From Erpobdella octoculata (lineage: Eukaryota > Annelida > Clitellata > Hirudinida > Erpobdellidae), in assembly GCA_963978895.1 (NCBI GenBank), contig CAXBUH010000089.1, positions 115,001 to 179,000 of the forward strand: a DNA stretch of 64,000 nucleotides, in the 5' to 3' direction. Positions 62,130-64,000 of the stretch are shown in pieces. Both the position numbers and the translations under genes were made by a program. Position 1 is the first letter of the stretch. Each line of letters starts with the position of its first letter. Below the pieces are notes generated by a model. That model was not told the DNA's origin. It made no database searches and saw only the letters and a list, made by a program, of their open reading frames with translations.

Positions 62130-63170
62130 TTAGCTATAGTTTTAACTGCATTTTCCGATCCGGCAACTTCTACGGCAGCCTGTTCTTTGCTTTTTGTCGG
62201 TTCGACAGCAATGCGTGGATTGAAAATCCATTTTCTAACTAAAACATGTTGAGGCAAAAAAGTGGGATCAAGTACCCTGGGCATATTTTTGTCTTCAATT
62301 GTTATCCTGAAAAAAGATGAACAATTTTTTGTTGTAGTGGTATTTTATATATCTTTTTTTACAACTTTACTGCATGAAAAAACTTCAAAATTTTTACTCT
62401 TGATATAATCTTCGATGTTTTTACTTTCTACACTTTCGTCTAAATTTCCGACATATATAACTCCTTTTTTAACAATTTTTTGAGCCGCTGGTAAAGCTGA
62501 AGTACTTATACCTTTGCATATTATGACTTTTTTATCCGACTTATTAACATCAGTATTTTGTTCGGTTGCTTTTTCAGAATTTCCTTTTGTGATTCAAGAA
62601 AAATAAGTGATTATCTTTTGTTTTTATTGTGTTTTACAAAGATAAATTCGTCGTCAGTGTTTTCTGAGTAGTTTTTTTAACTAGGACTTTTTGAATCTAG
62701 AAGTTTCTAGTTGTTCAGTAGATACGATAAAATTTGGATTTTCTAGTTTGGCACGTTCGTTAACTATTTTATTCAGTGTGCGTTCAATATTTTCTATTCT
62801 ATCGTCAATCTTGTCTAATCTATTTATTTCACAATCAAATGTTAACATTGCTAGTCTACGAAAATCAACGCACAGTATTGAGGCATACTCTTTTCGTAAT
62901 TATTTGTTGTAATGAATTTTACTAATTCAACTATTTTTTTAACTAATCATGTGTACTTTGGCCATTTCCATGCGATTTAAACTGTTCTCTTTTTGTAGCC
63001 TCAAAATCAGCAAATATTAGTTTTTTTGCTGTTGAGAACTCTTCATAAGTGTAAAAATCAATTATTTTTTCTTGAAATTGAGCATTTTCAATAACAGTAG
63101 AGTTGTTTAGGATACAACTTAAGAGTTTGCTTGTAACTAATCAACATGTCATTATCACTCACTAAGCACG
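62130..63170 (-). pseudogene. Jockey-like LINE, ORF1 (RRM-like domain and coiled coil), decayed
   Basis: Minus-strand pieces: FADFEATKREQFKSHGNGQS near 63000; DRIENIERTLNKIVNERAKL (coiled coil, about 62830-62760); IVKKGVIYVGNLDESVESKN and IEDYIKSKNFEVFSCSKVV (about 62490-62370), an RRM-like fold known from LINE ORF1 proteins; and PTFLPQHVLVRKW near 62250. The pieces lie in the right order upstream of ORF2 at 61802. Identification as ORF1 is by position and fold wording. Confidence 0.6.
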
Positions 63171-63364
63171 TGCCTTTAGCAAAAGCGTGATTTTATCGAC
63201 GAAACTATTGAATAAAATAATAAAAACAACTTTCCTCTTTGAGACTTGATTTTCTGATAAATACTTTCAAATCTTTTATTTGAGTCCAATCTTGCACGTG
63301 TTTTTGTCAAAATATTTTCAAAGTTCAACTTGGGAAACCGCACGCCACAACGAAGCCACAAAGA

Positions 63365-63835
63365 TCATTATAATAAAACGTTTCTAAAATGTATTAATAA
63401 GATTGTTGCCTGACATCTTTCTAAATAATATTGCATATGAACATCCCTCGACCTCATTACTAGTAAAAACATTACAGAGTAAATTACGCTTGTGATTTTT
63501 TTTATTTAATTCAAGTGGAGTATTTTTGATTTTGCACTCGGATGGTTTTAAATTAGCGTGAATGCGTAAAAACTTAAGTAATTCCGCTATAGCGTGCCTG
63601 TTTGATAGTTTGAAATGGTGTTAATTGTAGAGACACCATTTTATTTCCAAAAATTTGTTTTTGAAAATTTTTTATTAAAAACATCACAAGGTAAACGATG
63701 CTTGCGTATGTTTTTATTTTATTTAAGTGGAGTATTTTTGCTAATGCAGTAGGAAATTTTGTATTTTTTTATGTTTGAGTCCTGTAATAAAATTAAATTA
63801 AGTTTGAACGTACACATCATTAAGATAAAAATTTT
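63365..63835 (+). repeat. Repeat unit, copy 2 (with a partial third)
   Basis: Partner of 59950-60310 on the far side of the LINE. A partial extra unit at about 63680-63760 (AAGTGGAGTATTTTTG) follows. Confidence 0.75.
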
Positions 63836-63837
63836 AT

Positions 63838-64000
63838 AAAATGCAGATGATTTTTCACTTGGACACGTTTTGGAATGGTCTTCTATTTGATTGGATGATT
63901 TAGGAAAAAATGCCTTCGTAAAAAAACCTTTAATGGGCGATTTCGAAAAAACAGCCTACGAAAAAAACCATGTTAATTGGGTGATAGTGAAAAAACCGCC
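63838..64000 (+). repeat. Start of another copy of the 41-49 kb repeat
   Basis: GCAGATGATTTTTCACTTGG, ACACGTTTTGGAATGGTC and the GTGAAAAAACCGCC subrepeats match 43458-43620 in the same order and orientation. It runs off the window. Confidence 0.85.

Overview
The window looks like nuclear DNA of a low-GC invertebrate animal. It holds almost nothing but transposable elements and simple repeats: non-LTR, LTR, Penelope-like, hAT, P-like and Helitron elements, standard-code ORFs broken by stops and frameshifts, and very long (TA)n, (CATA)n, (TTA)n and (GT)n arrays. I cannot name the species. I saw no rRNA, tRNA, CRISPR array or bacterial-style operon. The one candidate host gene is a pair of spliced exons (8501-8740 and 9809-9850) encoding the C-terminal part of a small multi-pass membrane protein.

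Layout. 1-2811: LTR element on the minus strand with SCAN-like Gag and protease but almost no pol. 3191-4472: Penelope-like C-terminal fragment. 4492-6146: decayed hAT transposase with its 5' end. 6178-7645: endonuclease-type LINE reverse transcriptase (RT). 7650-10740: the host-like exons. 10755-11200: short repeat and a long palindrome. 11271-12530: LINE relic. 12617-13985: (TA)n, non-autonomous Helitron and (CATA)n mosaic. 13986-17940: R2-like element with a restriction-like endonuclease, 161-bp direct terminal repeats and a row of five hairpins before the protein. 18229-21099: Penelope-like element (RT plus GIY-YIG). 21285-25023: SAP-domain gag fragment, then a second copy of the SCAN-gag element whose LTR is swollen by (TA)n. 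25130-33237: several LINEs, a Gypsy gag relic, a Helitron helicase fragment and a non-autonomous Helitron. 33875-34860: P-like transposase relic. 34900-39554: BEL/Pao element. 39890-41093: gag-like acidic ORF with an inverted duplication. 41094-49240: about 8 kb array of roughly 1.1-1.4 kb units with palindromes, containing a Penelope fragment and (TA)n. 50327-51606: two convergent LINE 3' ends around (TTA)n. 51930-59995: Helitron Rep interrupted by a Gypsy element with an unbroken 1465-codon ORF. 60420-63170: jockey-like LINE. 63840-64000: start of another copy of the 41-49 kb repeat.

The main theme is the association of mobile elements with microsatellites. (TA)n lies inside two LTR families and at one fixed point of the Penelope ORF; the R2-like element sits between (CATA)n arrays; LINE 3' ends meet at (TTA)n twice; Helitron ends abut (TA)n and (CATA)n. 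The most interesting candidates are the R2-like element with its hairpin row and terminal repeats, and the nearly pol-less SCAN-gag family whose two copies share one deletion. All coordinates and alignments were read by eye, so percentages and boundaries are approximate.
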